DNA of 64,000 bases from Oscillospiraceae bacterium (GCA_015067435.1 SVMM01000019.1:1-64000), one strand, 5' to 3'; positions 16,645 to 25,685 are shown, counted from the first letter of the stretch. Numbers and translations are program-made. Notes: a model not told the origin generated them from the letters alone.

Positions 16645-18693
16645 TTACTTCCAGAACTGCCACCACTTCTTCTTTCCCGAATCTTCCTGCTTCGCCTTTG
16701 CGGCCTGTTCCGCCTTCGCCTTCTTTTCGGCCTCTTCCTTGGCCTTTGCGGCCCGGTTCTCCTCCGCTTTCTTTTTGAAGATGTTGTTGCCCGCAAAGTA
16801 TTCGGGATCGATGTTTTGATAGCCCATCTTCCGTGCGACGCCGGCGGTGGAGTAGCCCTGCTTTCCTCCCCCGAGATCCACCTTGCTCAGGAACATATCC
16901 TTCATCATGCCGATTTCTTCCTCGCCGCCCTCGTTGGCTCTCTTCGTCAGCGCTCTGGCGCGGTTCTTGGTGATCTGGTTGAACGCCTCCTTGTACTTGC
17001 CGCTCTTGAAGCCCATGGACTTGAGGATGATGTGCTTCGCCTCGCTTCTGGACAGGTTGGAGGCCTGTTCCGCGTTCAGTCCGAGCTTTTTGTAAAACGC
17101 CGGGTCTCCGCCTCGGAGCGCGTCGATCTTCTGCTCGATGTTGAGCTCCTTGTTGACCGTGTCCTTTCGCATCGCTTTCTTCTGGTCTCCGATGATCGAG
17201 TTGCCGATCCCGCTGGAGATCGCGCTCAGGACCGTGCCGCCGAGGCTGACAGCCGTACCGGTCAGCGTGCCAAGACCCGGGATCACAAAATCGCCCGCCT
17301 TGGCCATTCCGCCCAGCGTGTCGCCCGCCGCCTGAATGGACTGCGCAACGCCGTTGTTGATCCCCTCGTGCTTGCGGATGCGCGAGGCTTCGCGAATCTG
17401 CTCCATCGACCGGTTCCGGCTCAGCTTATAGCGATCCTCCTCGCTGATCTCGTCCGGGTTCATGGCCTCCAGCGCCTTGGTCTCATCCGCATGAGCCTCC
17501 ACGCGCTTGTTCATCTTGCTTTGTGTCCTGCCGTTTCCGATGGCGGAGCCGAACTCGCTGGCGGCCCTGTCAATGTCCACGCCCGCGTTGATAAAGTTTG
17601 ATACGGCGCCCAGGCCAGGAACGAAGCCCAGACCGAAGGTGGCAAGGTTGGCGGCGTGTCCCACCGTATCTATGCTTTCTTTATACCCGCTTCCGAGATT
17701 GCCCTCATCGATGTCCTGCTCCATGTTCTTTTTACCGGAAAGCAGACCCGTGGCGCTCTTGATCACAGAGACACCCGTCGGCTCCGCTCTGGCTGCCGGC
17801 ATATCCGATTCGTCGTCGGCCGCGGGATTGGGGCCCTGCTTTCCGGCGGCGTCGCCCAGATCTTTGGCGCTCCACATGCCGGCCAGCTTCGCGGCCTCTT
17901 CGTCTTCCTTCTGTCTTGCCGCGTTGCGCTCAGCCGTTTCCTGTTTGGAGGTATCGCCGCCGCCTCTCATCCATGCCAGAGGATTCGCGGCAGCCCACTT
18001 GAACCTCTCCCAGCGGCTCATGTCCTTGAAATCTTCCGTTGCGTTATTATAGTGATCCACCGCCCTGCGGTGCGCCTTCACCATTCCCGATCCGTTCCAC
18101 TTCTTTTTCGTCCAGTTCCACATTCTCGATAATGTGCCGGTGCGTTCGCCCCTGCCCTTGCTGCCGATCATATCCCAGCCCTGCACGGCGCCGGCGGGGA
18201 CGCTTGTGACGGCGGCGGCCGTCGCCTGTACCGCGCCCGTCTGGAGGGTGTGAACCATCTCATGCGCGGCAATCATGGGATCGAATCCGCCGCCCATATA
18301 GATGTCTTTTCCGGCGGTGAAGGAATCCTCCGCCGTGGGCGCTTTCGCCGCCGCCTCGGCGCCGGTGTGGAAGCGGACGGCGGAGAAGTCCGCCCCCAGC
18401 TCGGAGCCCATCCGCGCCTTCAGGTCTTCCACTCCGGACGCGTCGGCAAAGCGGCTGCCGATCCGATCCGCCTCCGCCTCCGCGCGCGGATTGATATAGG
18501 CCGACCCGAACTGGCTGGCCATCTTGCTCCGCATGGCCTGCCGCAGGGCGTCCATGCCCATGCCGCCGTCCAGTGCGCCCGGGTAGGCAGAGTTGGGGGC
18601 GTACCCGCTCTGCACGTGCCTGACGGACGATGCGTTCTTCTCCGGCGTCGGTCCCTGGCTTTTCCGGCGGTTCTGATACGTGTTGTAACCCAT
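16645..18693 (-). CDS. DUF4157-domain protein with HExxH motif, candidate effector
   Basis: This 682-residue protein has no signal peptide. An unstructured N-terminus (about 1-65) leads to AEAEADRIGSRF and a DUF4157 domain (about 90-155): LGADFSAVRFHTGAEA, DSFTAGKDIYMGGG and HEMVH at 144-148, the family's metallopeptidase-like motif. DUF4157 proteins are repeatedly found with contractile injection systems and polymorphic toxin loci. The remainder contains charged linkers, two Gly/Ala-rich hydrophobic stretches (about 370-395 and 480-520) that could insert in membranes, and a Lys/Ala/Glu-rich C-terminal coil ending KKKWWQFWK, an amphipathic tail. No sheath, tube or spike genes are in the window. 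The neighbouring YbjN-like gene may encode its chaperone. The effector role is inferred. Confidence 0.75.
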   Translation of the reverse strand: MGYNTYQNRRKSQGPTPEKNASSVRHVQSGYAPNSAYPGALDGGMGMDALRQAMRSKMASQFGSAYINPRAEAEADRIGSRFADASGVEDLKARMGSELGADFSAVRFHTGAEAAAKAPTAEDSFTAGKDIYMGGGFDPMIAAHEMVHTLQTGAVQATAAAVTSVPAGAVQGWDMIGSKGRGERTGTLSRMWNWTKKKWNGSGMVKAHRRAVDHYNNATEDFKDMSRWERFKWAAANPLAWMRGGGDTSKQETAERNAARQKEDEEAAKLAGMWSAKDLGDAAGKQGPNPAADDESDMPAARAEPTGVSVIKSATGLLSGKKNMEQDIDEGNLGSGYKESIDTVGHAANLATFGLGFVPGLGAVSNFINAGVDIDRAASEFGSAIGNGRTQSKMNKRVEAHADETKALEAMNPDEISEEDRYKLSRNRSMEQIREASRIRKHEGINNGVAQSIQAAGDTLGGMAKAGDFVIPGLGTLTGTAVSLGGTVLSAISSGIGNSIIGDQKKAMRKDTVNKELNIEQKIDALRGGDPAFYKKLGLNAEQASNLSRSEAKHIILKSMGFKSGKYKEAFNQITKNRARALTKRANEGGEEEIGMMKDMFLSKVDLGGGKQGYSTAGVARKMGYQNIDPEYFAGNNIFKKKAEENRAAKAKEEAEKKAKAEQAAKAKQEDSGKKKWWQFWK

Positions 18694-18855
18694 CGATACC
18701 TCCTTGCTGTCCCTACGCTCCTGTACGAACCCGCCCGCTGCCGTGCGGGACGGAACGGAAACGCTTCAAGCGGCGCGTCAGAAAGCCGCTGCCGCTAATT
18801 TGTATAATTCAAACAACAACCTTTCCCGGAAATCGGCAATAATACTATAAATATT

Positions 18856-18884
18856 ATAATACTATATTCTGTCGATGATTGCAA
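18856..18884 (-). promoter_or_regulatory. Candidate promoter for the DUF4157 block
   Basis: On the minus strand TTGCAA (18879-18884) is separated by 17 bases from TATTAT (18856-18861). It would give a leader of about 155 bases before the ATG at 18693. The surrounding 18790-18900 stretch is markedly more AT-rich than the genes. Confidence 0.45.
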
Positions 18885-18955
18885 TACAGATTTATTATCG
18901 TCATTGCGGCTGCCGGCACAAGGCGGTGCCTTCCGGCCCGTCGCTCAGCGGCGCC

Positions 18956-20371
18956 TCAGAACACATTCTCCGCCTGCGTTTTGCCTTTTTCCTCCTTTTT
19001 TGTGCTGACCATATTGGAAACCGCGCGGGTATAGACATATTTTGCACTCGGATCCCTGCCCGGGAGGTATTCGGACATGCCGATGGTGCCCGAATAGCAC
19101 AGCCACGGCTGCTTGGTCATCGTTCTGGAAGGCGACTGTTCAAAGTCCTTCTTCAACGACGTCACCAGCGCTTCTCTGTCCCGATAGTCCCGGCCCTCCA
19201 GAACCACGGCAAACTCGTCTCCGCCCACGCGGTACACCGGCGAGTGCTGAAACGCGTTGCAGACCAGCAGGCAGGACCCCGCGATGTATTCGTCGCCCTT
19301 TTTGTATCCATACTTGTTGTTAATATCGCCCGTGTCGTCCAGATCCACAATGACAACGGCAAATTCGGCTACGCCGTCCGCGATCTTGCGATCCAGCTTT
19401 TGCTCCATCTTCACATAGGCTGCCTCAAGATTCACATGGGTCAGCTCGTCTCTGGCAACCGAGTCGCGCAGCTCCTGAACCGTCTTCTCCGCCTCCACCA
19501 GACCCTGCGCATAGTCCTTCATGTCGGTCGTCATCTTCGACACGGCAAGGTTCAGCGACTGCACTTCGTTGTTGATTTTGATCTCCGGCGGTGTGAACAG
19601 CAGCTCGTCCGGATCGCGCTTCCCGTGCGAGGAGGCGGCAAACGCCGTTACGCTGGCTTCCAGCTGGCGGATCGGGTCTGTAACGCAGGCGCGCATCCAT
19701 AGGACCAGCATAATGTTGAACAAGGCACCGAGCGCCAAGATCAGCCCGATGCAGACGCGCGTGTTCCGATTGATGGTATTGCGGATCGCGTCGATGGAGT
19801 TGTCCACGCACAATACGCCGTAATGCTCTCCCGCCGCATTGGTCAGGGGTCTTGCCAGCGTATAATCCAGGCCCCATTCCGACTGATCCACAAAGAAAAC
19901 GTCCTCGTTCCCGTTCTGGATCTCTTCGATCACCTTGATGACCTCGCCCGAATACCAGCTCGCCGCACCGTCGCCGAGGTGCAGGATTGTCTCCGGCGTA
20001 TTCGCTTTTTCGTAGGCGGTGCTGGCGGAGCAAACGCTGCGGATGTTCAGCGAGTCGCCCGATTCCGTCGCCTTCATGATATACAGGTAATGCAGATCGC
20101 TGTAATGATCGACGAAATTGTCGAACGCCGCCTGCGTCTCGCGGTACTTGTCCGTCTCCACGTAGGTTTTGGCGCAAACTGCCATATCCTCATTGTCAAT
20201 AAAGGTCTGGGCATAGTCCATTATGCTCGTCATCTGTTCCTGATATCTGCGGTACATGGCGTTCGAAAACAAACGATAGGTTGCCACAGACAGTATGGTG
20301 CTCAGCAGCAAAAAGATGATGGCGCACGCAATCGTGATGCTTCGGTTCAGCGGTCTATATTTCTTTTCCAT
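18956..20371 (-). CDS. Membrane-bound GGDEF diguanylate cyclase
   Basis: This 471-residue protein is predicted to make c-di-GMP at the membrane. Layout: cytoplasmic N-terminus (MEKKYRPLNRS), helix (about 12-32), extracytoplasmic sensor region of about 165 residues (Cache-like in position, not assigned), second helix (about 205-225, GLILALGALFNIMLVLWM), a linker coil, and a GGDEF domain from about residue 310 (RDELTHVNLEAAYVKME). DLDDTGDINNKYGYKKGD matches the metal/substrate loop, and the active-site GGDEF is intact (YRVGGDEFAVVL). The product-inhibition I-site (RxxD just upstream) is absent, being FQHS here. It lies upstream of the DUF4157 gene on the same strand with a 262-base gap. Confidence 0.88.
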   Translation of the reverse strand: MEKKYRPLNRSITIACAIIFLLLSTILSVATYRLFSNAMYRRYQEQMTSIMDYAQTFIDNEDMAVCAKTYVETDKYRETQAAFDNFVDHYSDLHYLYIMKATESGDSLNIRSVCSASTAYEKANTPETILHLGDGAASWYSGEVIKVIEEIQNGNEDVFFVDQSEWGLDYTLARPLTNAAGEHYGVLCVDNSIDAIRNTINRNTRVCIGLILALGALFNIMLVLWMRACVTDPIRQLEASVTAFAASSHGKRDPDELLFTPPEIKINNEVQSLNLAVSKMTTDMKDYAQGLVEAEKTVQELRDSVARDELTHVNLEAAYVKMEQKLDRKIADGVAEFAVVIVDLDDTGDINNKYGYKKGDEYIAGSCLLVCNAFQHSPVYRVGGDEFAVVLEGRDYRDREALVTSLKKDFEQSPSRTMTKQPWLCYSGTIGMSEYLPGRDPSAKYVYTRAVSNMVSTKKEEKGKTQAENVF

Positions 20372-20608
20372 GCAGGAATCTCCTCCGGTCTGATTCGGCA
20401 GTGCAGATCACGTTCAAGGTGATATTTCCCCCATGTTATTTATGATAACACAGAGCGTTGCAAAAGCGCAACCTGAAAGCAAAAAATCGGGCAAAAACCC
20501 GTTGGGGTATTGGTTGGGGTATATGGCGCACACGCAGACGTAAACAAGCGTTATAAGTTGCGATAGATATAATAAAAGCTCCGAAATCATAATGATTTCG
20601 GAGCTTTT
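20372..20608. other. Intergenic region between GGDEF gene and tRNA
   Basis: No convincing gene is seen. The region holds a small inverted repeat (CGGG-CAAAAA-CCCG near 20487-20501), a pair of GGTTGGGGTAT-like repeats near 20500-20522, and the terminator of the tRNA gene at its right end. Short open frames here overlap the tRNA and are not credible. Confidence 0.4.
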
Positions 20609-20609
20609 T
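20574..20609 (-). terminator. Bidirectional terminator downstream of tRNA-Gln
   Basis: AAAAGCTCCGAAATCAT pairs with ATGATTTCGGAGCTTTT around a very short loop. On the minus strand it follows the tRNA CCA end directly and is followed by a T-rich run, so it should end the tRNA transcript. Confidence 0.8.
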
Positions 20610-20682
20610 GGCAGCGGGTGAAGGATTCGAACCCTCACAAACGGAGTCAGAGTCCGGTGTGCTACCATTACACAAACCCGCT
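20609..20682 (-). tRNA. tRNA-Gln (anticodon CUG), CCA encoded
   Basis: The 74-base cloverleaf is clear: acceptor AGCGGGT/ACCCGCT, D arm with AATGGTAG, anticodon loop CTCTGAC (anticodon CTG, reading CAG), T arm GAGGG-TTCGAAT-CCTTC, discriminator G and an encoded CCA. The outer pair of the anticodon stem (C27-T43) is mismatched, the one irregularity. Confidence 0.93.
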
Positions 20683-20762
20683 ATCTGTTCGCTTGCGAAC
20701 ATTTACATTATACAGATACCGCAGGATTTGTCAAGTATTTTTTTCGGGTTATTCCGATTTTT

Positions 20763-22316
20763 TTACATCCAGATCGCAAACAGCCGCAAAAACGGCTCCG
20801 CGAGACGGCGATACCACCTGCGAGCGCGCCACTCGTCCAGCGTGACCGGATGGCTCTTCTCCACGATGTCGTCCATGTCCTCCAGCAGCTCTTCGATCGC
20901 GCTGCTGCCGTAGAGGACGACGCCGTCCTCATAATGCAGCTCGAAGCTGCGGTAATCCATATTGACCGAGCCGATGAACGCGATCTCCCGGTCAACCATG
21001 ACACTTTTCCCGTGGAGAAATCCCGGCGTGTAGCGATAGACCTTTACATGATGCTTCAACAGCTCGCCGAAGTAGGATTCTGCGACGAGATAGGCGAAGC
21101 GTTTGTCCGGAATACCCGGCAGCATCAGCCGCACGTCCACCCCGCCGTCGCCCGCGATGCACAGCGCGCGCAGCACCGTGTCGTCCGGGATGAAATACGG
21201 CGTCGTAAGGTAGAGGAAGCGCTTGGCGTTCGAAATGAGCTGGATGTAGACGTCCTCCGCGGGGTTGTCGGGGTTGTTCTGCGGTCCGTCGGTGAACGGC
21301 TGGCACCAGCCCTCGGCGCGCGTGTCGCCGTGCGGGCGGTAGTAGTCGCGCTCATGGTGCACGCTGCCGCCGAGGAACGCGAGCATTTCGAGGAAGCTCG
21401 TCGTCAGCCCCCACGCGCCATCCCCGTCCAGCCGCACGCCGGAGTCCTTCCAGTAGCCGAAGCGCGTGGTGATGTTGGCGTACTCGTCGGCGATGTTCGC
21501 GCCGCCGGTATAGGCGGTGTCGCCGTCGACGCAGGCGATCTTGCGGTGGTCGCGGTAGTTGAAGTACAGGCGGTTGACGTAGCGGTGCACGGGGTTGAAG
21601 ACAAAGACCTCCACGCCGGCGGCGCGCAGCTGCTCGATCGTCTCGCCGCGGAAGCGCTTGATGTTGCCGAAGTCGTCAAAGATGACGCAAACCTCCACGC
21701 CGGCGCGCGCCCTGTCGCAGAGGATGGCAAACAGCCGGTCCCAGAGCTTTCCCTCCGCGAGGATGAAGTATTCGAGGAAGATGAAGCGCTCCGCGTGCTC
21801 ACAGCAGAGGAGCAAGTCCTCCAGCAGCGCCTTCCCCTCGGCAAAATAAGTCGTCTTCGTGTTCTGGTACACCGGGAAGCCGCGGCTTTTCAGGCTGTTC
21901 ATCAGCCGCGCCCAGCACGGGGCGGCGCGCGCGAGCTTTTCCGCGCTCAGCTCGTCGCGCATCCGCACGCTCTCCGGCTCCTCCGCGCGCCGCGTCTCCC
22001 TGCGGGAAAGGCGCCTGCGCTGCATCTCCCCGCTCCACAGCAGATAGAGGATCAGCCCGATGACGGGCGCGGCGAGGATCAGCATGATCCAAGTGAATTT
22101 GTACATCACGTCGCCCTCGCTGCTGTATATCGAGATCGCCATGATGATCCCCGCGATCTGAAGCGCCGCGTAGACGATGGCGGCGTTCTGCTGCAAAAAG
22201 TAGGCGAGCAGCACAACGACAGCGACTTGCAGCGCGAGCAGCATCACGACAAGCGCGATGCGCAGCGCCGCGGCGATGCGGCGCTCCCCTCTTTGCTGCA
22301 AGCTGTTGTTCCTCAT
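20763..22316 (-). CDS. cls: Cardiolipin synthase (phospholipase D family)
   Basis: This 517-residue enzyme joins two phosphatidylglycerol molecules to cardiolipin in the membrane. Two or three N-terminal hydrophobic segments (within about residues 15-85) are followed by two PLD domains with complete HKD motifs: HRKIACVDGDTAYTGGANIADEY and HGKSVMVDREIAFIGSVNMDYRSF. The EYFILAEGKLWDRLFAIL block and overall length match bacterial Cls. It starts 28 bases after the stop of pncB on the same strand and probably shares its transcript. Another PLD protein with a different architecture is encoded at 28156-29265. Confidence 0.93.
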   Translation of the reverse strand: MRNNSLQQRGERRIAAALRIALVVMLLALQVAVVVLLAYFLQQNAAIVYAALQIAGIIMAISIYSSEGDVMYKFTWIMLILAAPVIGLILYLLWSGEMQRRRLSRRETRRAEEPESVRMRDELSAEKLARAAPCWARLMNSLKSRGFPVYQNTKTTYFAEGKALLEDLLLCCEHAERFIFLEYFILAEGKLWDRLFAILCDRARAGVEVCVIFDDFGNIKRFRGETIEQLRAAGVEVFVFNPVHRYVNRLYFNYRDHRKIACVDGDTAYTGGANIADEYANITTRFGYWKDSGVRLDGDGAWGLTTSFLEMLAFLGGSVHHERDYYRPHGDTRAEGWCQPFTDGPQNNPDNPAEDVYIQLISNAKRFLYLTTPYFIPDDTVLRALCIAGDGGVDVRLMLPGIPDKRFAYLVAESYFGELLKHHVKVYRYTPGFLHGKSVMVDREIAFIGSVNMDYRSFELHYEDGVVLYGSSAIEELLEDMDDIVEKSHPVTLDEWRARRWYRRLAEPFLRLFAIWM

Positions 22317-22344
22317 GCCCTCGCCCTTTCCCTGCTCTGATTTG

Positions 22345-23805
22345 TTACTCTAATTTGCTGCCGTTCTCGTGCAGCAGCTCCTGCTTGATGTCGTACAGCT
22401 TCTGCGACAGGTCGACCTTGTAGGTCTGCGGGTTCTCAAAGCGCTTGTACTCGTCCCAGAGCGTATCGACCTGCTCCTTGCAGTACGCCTTGATCTCGTT
22501 GATGGAGGGGCGCTGGTAGACAAGCTTTCCGCCCTGATAGATCGGCACCAGCAGCTCGCGCGCCTCGAAGTCGTAGACCTCCTTGCGCTTCCACGTCGCC
22601 TCCGGATCGAAGATCTCCAGCGTGCCGGTGTCGTCCACCGTCTCGTCGTAGACGCACAGATAGTCCGCGATTGCCTTGTGCGTGTCGCGCCCGATCAGGC
22701 GGTAGATCTTCTTGAAGTGCGGCGTCGTGATCTTGCCGACATTCTCGCTGATCTTGATCTTGGGGATGACCTTGCCGTTGTCGTCCTCGACGGCGACGAG
22801 CTTGTAGACGCCGCCGAACACCGGCTCGCTCTTCGCAGTGATGAGACGCTCGCCCACGCCGAACGCGTCGATCTTCGCGTCCTGGATCCACAGGTCGCGG
22901 ATCAGGTACTCGTCCAGCGAGTTCGAGACCGTGATGGTGCAGGTCTCCCAGCCCGCCGCGTCGAGCATCTTGCGCGCCTCGCGCGTGAGGTAGGCGATGT
23001 CGCCGGAGTCGAGGCGGATGCCGCACTTCGTGATGCCCTGCGGCTTCAACACCTCGTCAAACACGCGGATGGCGTTGGGGATGCCGGATTTGAGCGTGTT
23101 ATAGGTGTCGACCAGCAACACCGCGTTCGTGGGATAGAGCTTGCAGTAGGTCTTGAACGCCTCGTACTCGCTGTCGAACATCTGCACCCACGCGTGCGCC
23201 ATCGTACCGAGCGCCGGCGTCTTGTAGAGCTGGTCGGAGATCGTGCATGCCGTGCCCACGCAGCCCGCGATGTACGCGGCGCGCGCGCCGTCGATGGCGG
23301 CGGCGCTGCCCTGCGCGCGGCGGGAGCCGAACTCCATCACCGCCTTGCCCTTCGCGGCGCGGACGATGCGGTTCGCCTTCGTGGCGATCAGGCTCTGGTG
23401 GTTGATGGTCAGAAGCGTAAAGGTCTCGATGAGCTGCGCCTCGATGGCGCGGGCGCGGACCGTGACCATCGGCTCGCGCGGAAACACGGGCGTGCCCTCC
23501 GGGATCGCCCAGATGTCGCCGGTGAAGCGGAAATCGCGGAGGTATTCGAGGAACTTCTCGCTGAACAGCTTCCGCGAACGGAGGTATTCGATGTCCTCCT
23601 CCGTGAAGTGGAGATCCTCAATGTAGTCGATCAGCTGCTCCAGCCCTGCCGCGATGGCAAAGCCGCCCTTGTCGGGGACCGAACGGAAAAACGCGTCGAA
23701 ATACGTGATCCGGTCGGCATAGCCGCTTTCAAAATACCCGTTGGCCATGGTCAGCTCGTAGAAGTCGCACAGCATGGTCATGTTCAGCTTCTGATCCGTT
23801 TTCAT
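22345..23805 (-). CDS. pncB: Nicotinate phosphoribosyltransferase
   Basis: This 486-residue enzyme converts nicotinate and PRPP to nicotinate mononucleotide in NAD salvage. The ATG at 23805 is chosen because GAAGG precedes it; an ATG seven codons upstream lacks a ribosome site. Family signatures are strong: MTMLCDFYELTMANGYF at the start, VMEFGSRRAQGSAAAIDGAR, LLVDTYNTLKSGIPNAI and CGIRLDSGDIAYLTREARKM (phosphate-binding), then FGVGERLITAKSEPVFGGVYKL. The length and the C-terminal zinc-less extension fit the long bacterial form. It is the first gene of a two-gene operon with the cardiolipin synthase gene. Confidence 0.95.
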   Translation of the reverse strand: MKTDQKLNMTMLCDFYELTMANGYFESGYADRITYFDAFFRSVPDKGGFAIAAGLEQLIDYIEDLHFTEEDIEYLRSRKLFSEKFLEYLRDFRFTGDIWAIPEGTPVFPREPMVTVRARAIEAQLIETFTLLTINHQSLIATKANRIVRAAKGKAVMEFGSRRAQGSAAAIDGARAAYIAGCVGTACTISDQLYKTPALGTMAHAWVQMFDSEYEAFKTYCKLYPTNAVLLVDTYNTLKSGIPNAIRVFDEVLKPQGITKCGIRLDSGDIAYLTREARKMLDAAGWETCTITVSNSLDEYLIRDLWIQDAKIDAFGVGERLITAKSEPVFGGVYKLVAVEDDNGKVIPKIKISENVGKITTPHFKKIYRLIGRDTHKAIADYLCVYDETVDDTGTLEIFDPEATWKRKEVYDFEARELLVPIYQGGKLVYQRPSINEIKAYCKEQVDTLWDEYKRFENPQTYKVDLSQKLYDIKQELLHENGSKLE

Positions 23806-23924
23806 CGATCCTTCAACCTTTCTCATTCGTCGCGCCGGAGCCGCAGTCGCGCGCTCCGCGCCGTACTGTGGTTATTATAGACAGGGCGGGCGGATAAAGC
23901 AAGCATTTTCGTCCTTTTTCCCGC

Positions 23925-23953
23925 TTGACTTCCGAACCGTTCTAACCTATGAT
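23925..23953 (+). promoter_or_regulatory. Sigma-A-type promoter for degV
   Basis: TTGACT (23925-23930), 17-base spacer, TATGAT (23948-23953), placing the start about 35 bases before the degV ATG. Confidence 0.65.
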
Positions 23954-23993
23954 TGAATGTACACAAACGATTCCTGACAAAGGAGGGACCGCC

Positions 23994-24875
23994 ATGTCCT
24001 TCGCGATCGTCACCGACACCTCGGCCAATCTGCCGAGCGACCTGATTCAAAAATATGCGCTGACCATTGTGCCGTTTACCTTTTATATCAATGGCGCCGA
24101 GCACGTCGATATGGACGCCGAGCTCTTCGACGCCGCCAACTTCTTCGCCGCCATGCGCGCGGGCGTCAAGGTCACGACCTCCCAGATCCCGCCCCAGCGG
24201 TATATCGACTGCTTCGAGCCGCTGCTGCAGGCGGGTAACGACGTGCTGTATGTCGGCATGTCCTCCGGCATCAGCGGTTCCTACGCCTCGTCCGAGATCG
24301 CGGCAGCGGAGATGCGGGAAAAATATCCCGGCAGGAAGCTCCGCTGCATAGATACGTATGGCGCGTCTTTGGGCGAGGGCTTGCAGGTACTGCGTGCCTG
24401 CGAGCTGCGCGAGGCCGGCAAGTCGGTTGACGAAGCAGCCGACATCCTGCTTGAAGAGCGCAAGCGCATGTGCCAGGTCTTCACGGTCGGTGATCTCAAA
24501 TACCTGCGCGCGACGGGGCGCCTGTCCGGCGTGGCGACCATCGTGGGCACAATGCTGAGCATCAAGCCCGTGCTCAAGGGCAACGAACTGGGCCAGATCG
24601 TGCTCTCGGGCAAGGTTCGCGGCCGCCGGCAGGTCATCGAGGACCTTGCCGCGCGTTATGCCGCCGACGTCCGCTCCCCCGAGACGCAGGCCATCGGCAT
24701 CGCCCACTGCGACTGCCGCGCCGACGCAGATATGCTCATCAAGCTCATCCACCAGAGCGGCAAGGTCCCGAAGGAGATTCTCCTCGTCGACTATGAGCCG
24801 GTCACCGGCTCGCACCTTGGGCCGAATTCGCTCGCGCTCTTCTTCTGGAGCGACGATACCGTGCGTTCCCGTTGA
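23994..24875 (+). CDS. DegV family fatty-acid-binding protein
   Basis: This 293-residue cytoplasmic protein is of the DegV/FakB type, which binds a fatty acid and presents its carboxylate to a kinase such as FakA. The start at 23994 follows AAAGGAGGGACC; the longer in-frame start is rejected. The N-terminal motif FAIVTDTSANLPSDL, the central MSSGISGSYASSEIAA carboxylate-binding loop, and KLIHQSGKVPKEILLVDYEPVTGSHLGPNSLALFF at the end are characteristic. No FakA-like gene is nearby. The stop codon lies inside the stem of the following terminator. Confidence 0.9.
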   Translation: MSFAIVTDTSANLPSDLIQKYALTIVPFTFYINGAEHVDMDAELFDAANFFAAMRAGVKVTTSQIPPQRYIDCFEPLLQAGNDVLYVGMSSGISGSYASSEIAAAEMREKYPGRKLRCIDTYGASLGEGLQVLRACELREAGKSVDEAADILLEERKRMCQVFTVGDLKYLRATGRLSGVATIVGTMLSIKPVLKGNELGQIVLSGKVRGRRQVIEDLAARYAADVRSPETQAIGIAHCDCRADADMLIKLIHQSGKVPKEILLVDYEPVTGSHLGPNSLALFFWSDDTVRSR

Positions 24876-24899
24876 GGCAAAACCTCAACGGGTTTTTTT
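24868..24899 (+). terminator. Terminator of degV
   Basis: CCCGTTGAGG pairs perfectly with CCTCAACGGG around CAAAA and is followed by seven T. The degV TGA stop (24873-24875) is part of the left arm. Confidence 0.9.
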
Positions 24900-24921
24900 C
24901 GTCAAATTCCGCAAAAAATGC

Positions 24922-24950
24922 TTGACAAGCCGAAATCTCACCGTTATACT
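24922..24950 (+). promoter_or_regulatory. Strong promoter of the rplU-prp-rpmA operon
   Basis: Consensus TTGACA (24922-24927), 17-base spacer, TATACT (24945-24950). It gives a leader of about 88 bases before the rplU ATG. Confidence 0.85.
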
Positions 24951-24956
24951 AGGAAA

Positions 24957-25044
24957 GCCGCTTTGAATGGGCACGAAAGCGTTGGCCTCCGCCGACCGCC
25001 CCCGACAGCGAGTCCGTAATAAAGGAAAGAGGTGCAACAACCAC
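24957..25044 (+). promoter_or_regulatory. 5' leader of rplU, possible L21 leader RNA
   Basis: The transcribed leader contains GC-rich segments (GGCCTCCGCCGACCGCCCCCGA) able to fold before the AAAGGAAAGAGGTG ribosome site. Firmicutes rplU operons often carry an autoregulatory L21 leader in this position. The assignment rests on position only; I did not recognise the consensus structure. Confidence 0.35.
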
Positions 25045-25356
25045 ATGCAGGCTATCATCGTTACCGGCGGTAAGCAGTACAACGTCGCGGAGGGCGACAC
25101 GCTGTTTATCGAGAAGCTGCCCGTCGAGGCGGGCGACGACGTCACGTTCGACGAGGTCCTCGCCATCGTCGACGGCGAGAACACCAAGTTCGGCGCTCCC
25201 ACTGTCAAGGGCGCGAGCGTTTCCGCCAAGGTCGTCAAGAACGGTAAGGGCAAGAAGATCCGCGTCTTCAAGTATCTCCCCAAGAAGGGCTACCGCAAGC
25301 GTCAGGGTCATCGCCAGCCCTACACCAAGGTCGAGATCGGCAAGATCAGCGTCTGA
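25045..25356 (+). CDS. rplU: 50S ribosomal protein L21
   Basis: This 103-residue protein has the normal L21 length. [20 protein letters not shown] at the start and [20 protein letters not shown] near the end are the family's signatures; the latter is the basic rRNA-binding loop. The ATG at 25045 follows AAAGAGGTG; an in-frame upstream ATG would lie in the leader. The stop overlaps the prp start (ATGA), as usual in this operon. Confidence 0.97.
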   Translation: MQAIIVTGGKQYNVAEGDTLFIEKLPVEAGDDVTFDEVLAIVDGENTKFGAPTVKGASVSAKVVKNGKGKKIRVFKYLPKKGYRKRQGHRQPYTKVEIGKISV

Positions 25357-25685
25357 TGACAACGGCAAAGTTCCTCACAGAGGGTAAGCGCATCACCGGC
25401 TTCGACGTCTCCGGACACAGCGGCTACGCGGAGGAGGGCGCGGACATCGTCTGCGCCGCCGTCACGAGCGCCGTGCGGCTGACGGAAGCCACGATCAACG
25501 ACGTGCTCGGCCTTGCCGCGAACGTCAAGATGCGCGAAAAATCCGGCTCGATCTCGCTCCGCATCCCCGGCGGTCTCTCCGACCGGGACGAGCACGCGGT
25601 CCAGGGACTTCTCTCGGGACTGATGCTCTATTTCACGGAGCTGCACGACGAGTATCCGGACAACATCGAGGTCATGGAAGCGTAA
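25356..25685 (+). CDS. prp: Ribosomal-processing cysteine protease Prp
   Basis: This 109-residue protease removes the N-terminal extension of L27 in Firmicutes and related bacteria. The catalytic pair is visible in [20 protein letters not shown]: His21 and Cys33. It starts inside the rplU stop (ATGA overlap), so translation is coupled, and the substrate gene rpmA follows 34 bases later. The L27 encoded here carries the matching cleavage motif. Confidence 0.95.
   Translation: MTTAKFLTEGKRITGFDVSGHSGYAEEGADIVCAAVTSAVRLTEATINDVLGLAANVKMREKSGSISLRIPGGLSDRDEHAVQGLLSGLMLYFTELHDEYPDNIEVMEA

Noticed and set aside
20414-20702. Short open frames over the tRNA region with a sequence reminiscent of integrase-adjacent att DNA
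   Set aside because: The frames overlap the tRNA gene and lack ribosome sites; no integrase or second att copy is in the window.
22369-23880. 503-codon plus-strand frame opposite pncB
   Set aside because: Shadow of a clear nicotinate phosphoribosyltransferase gene.
24868-24899. Stop codon inside a hairpin at the end of degV as a possible recoding or regulatory element
   Set aside because: The structure is an ordinary terminator with a T run; stop codons inside the left arm are common.
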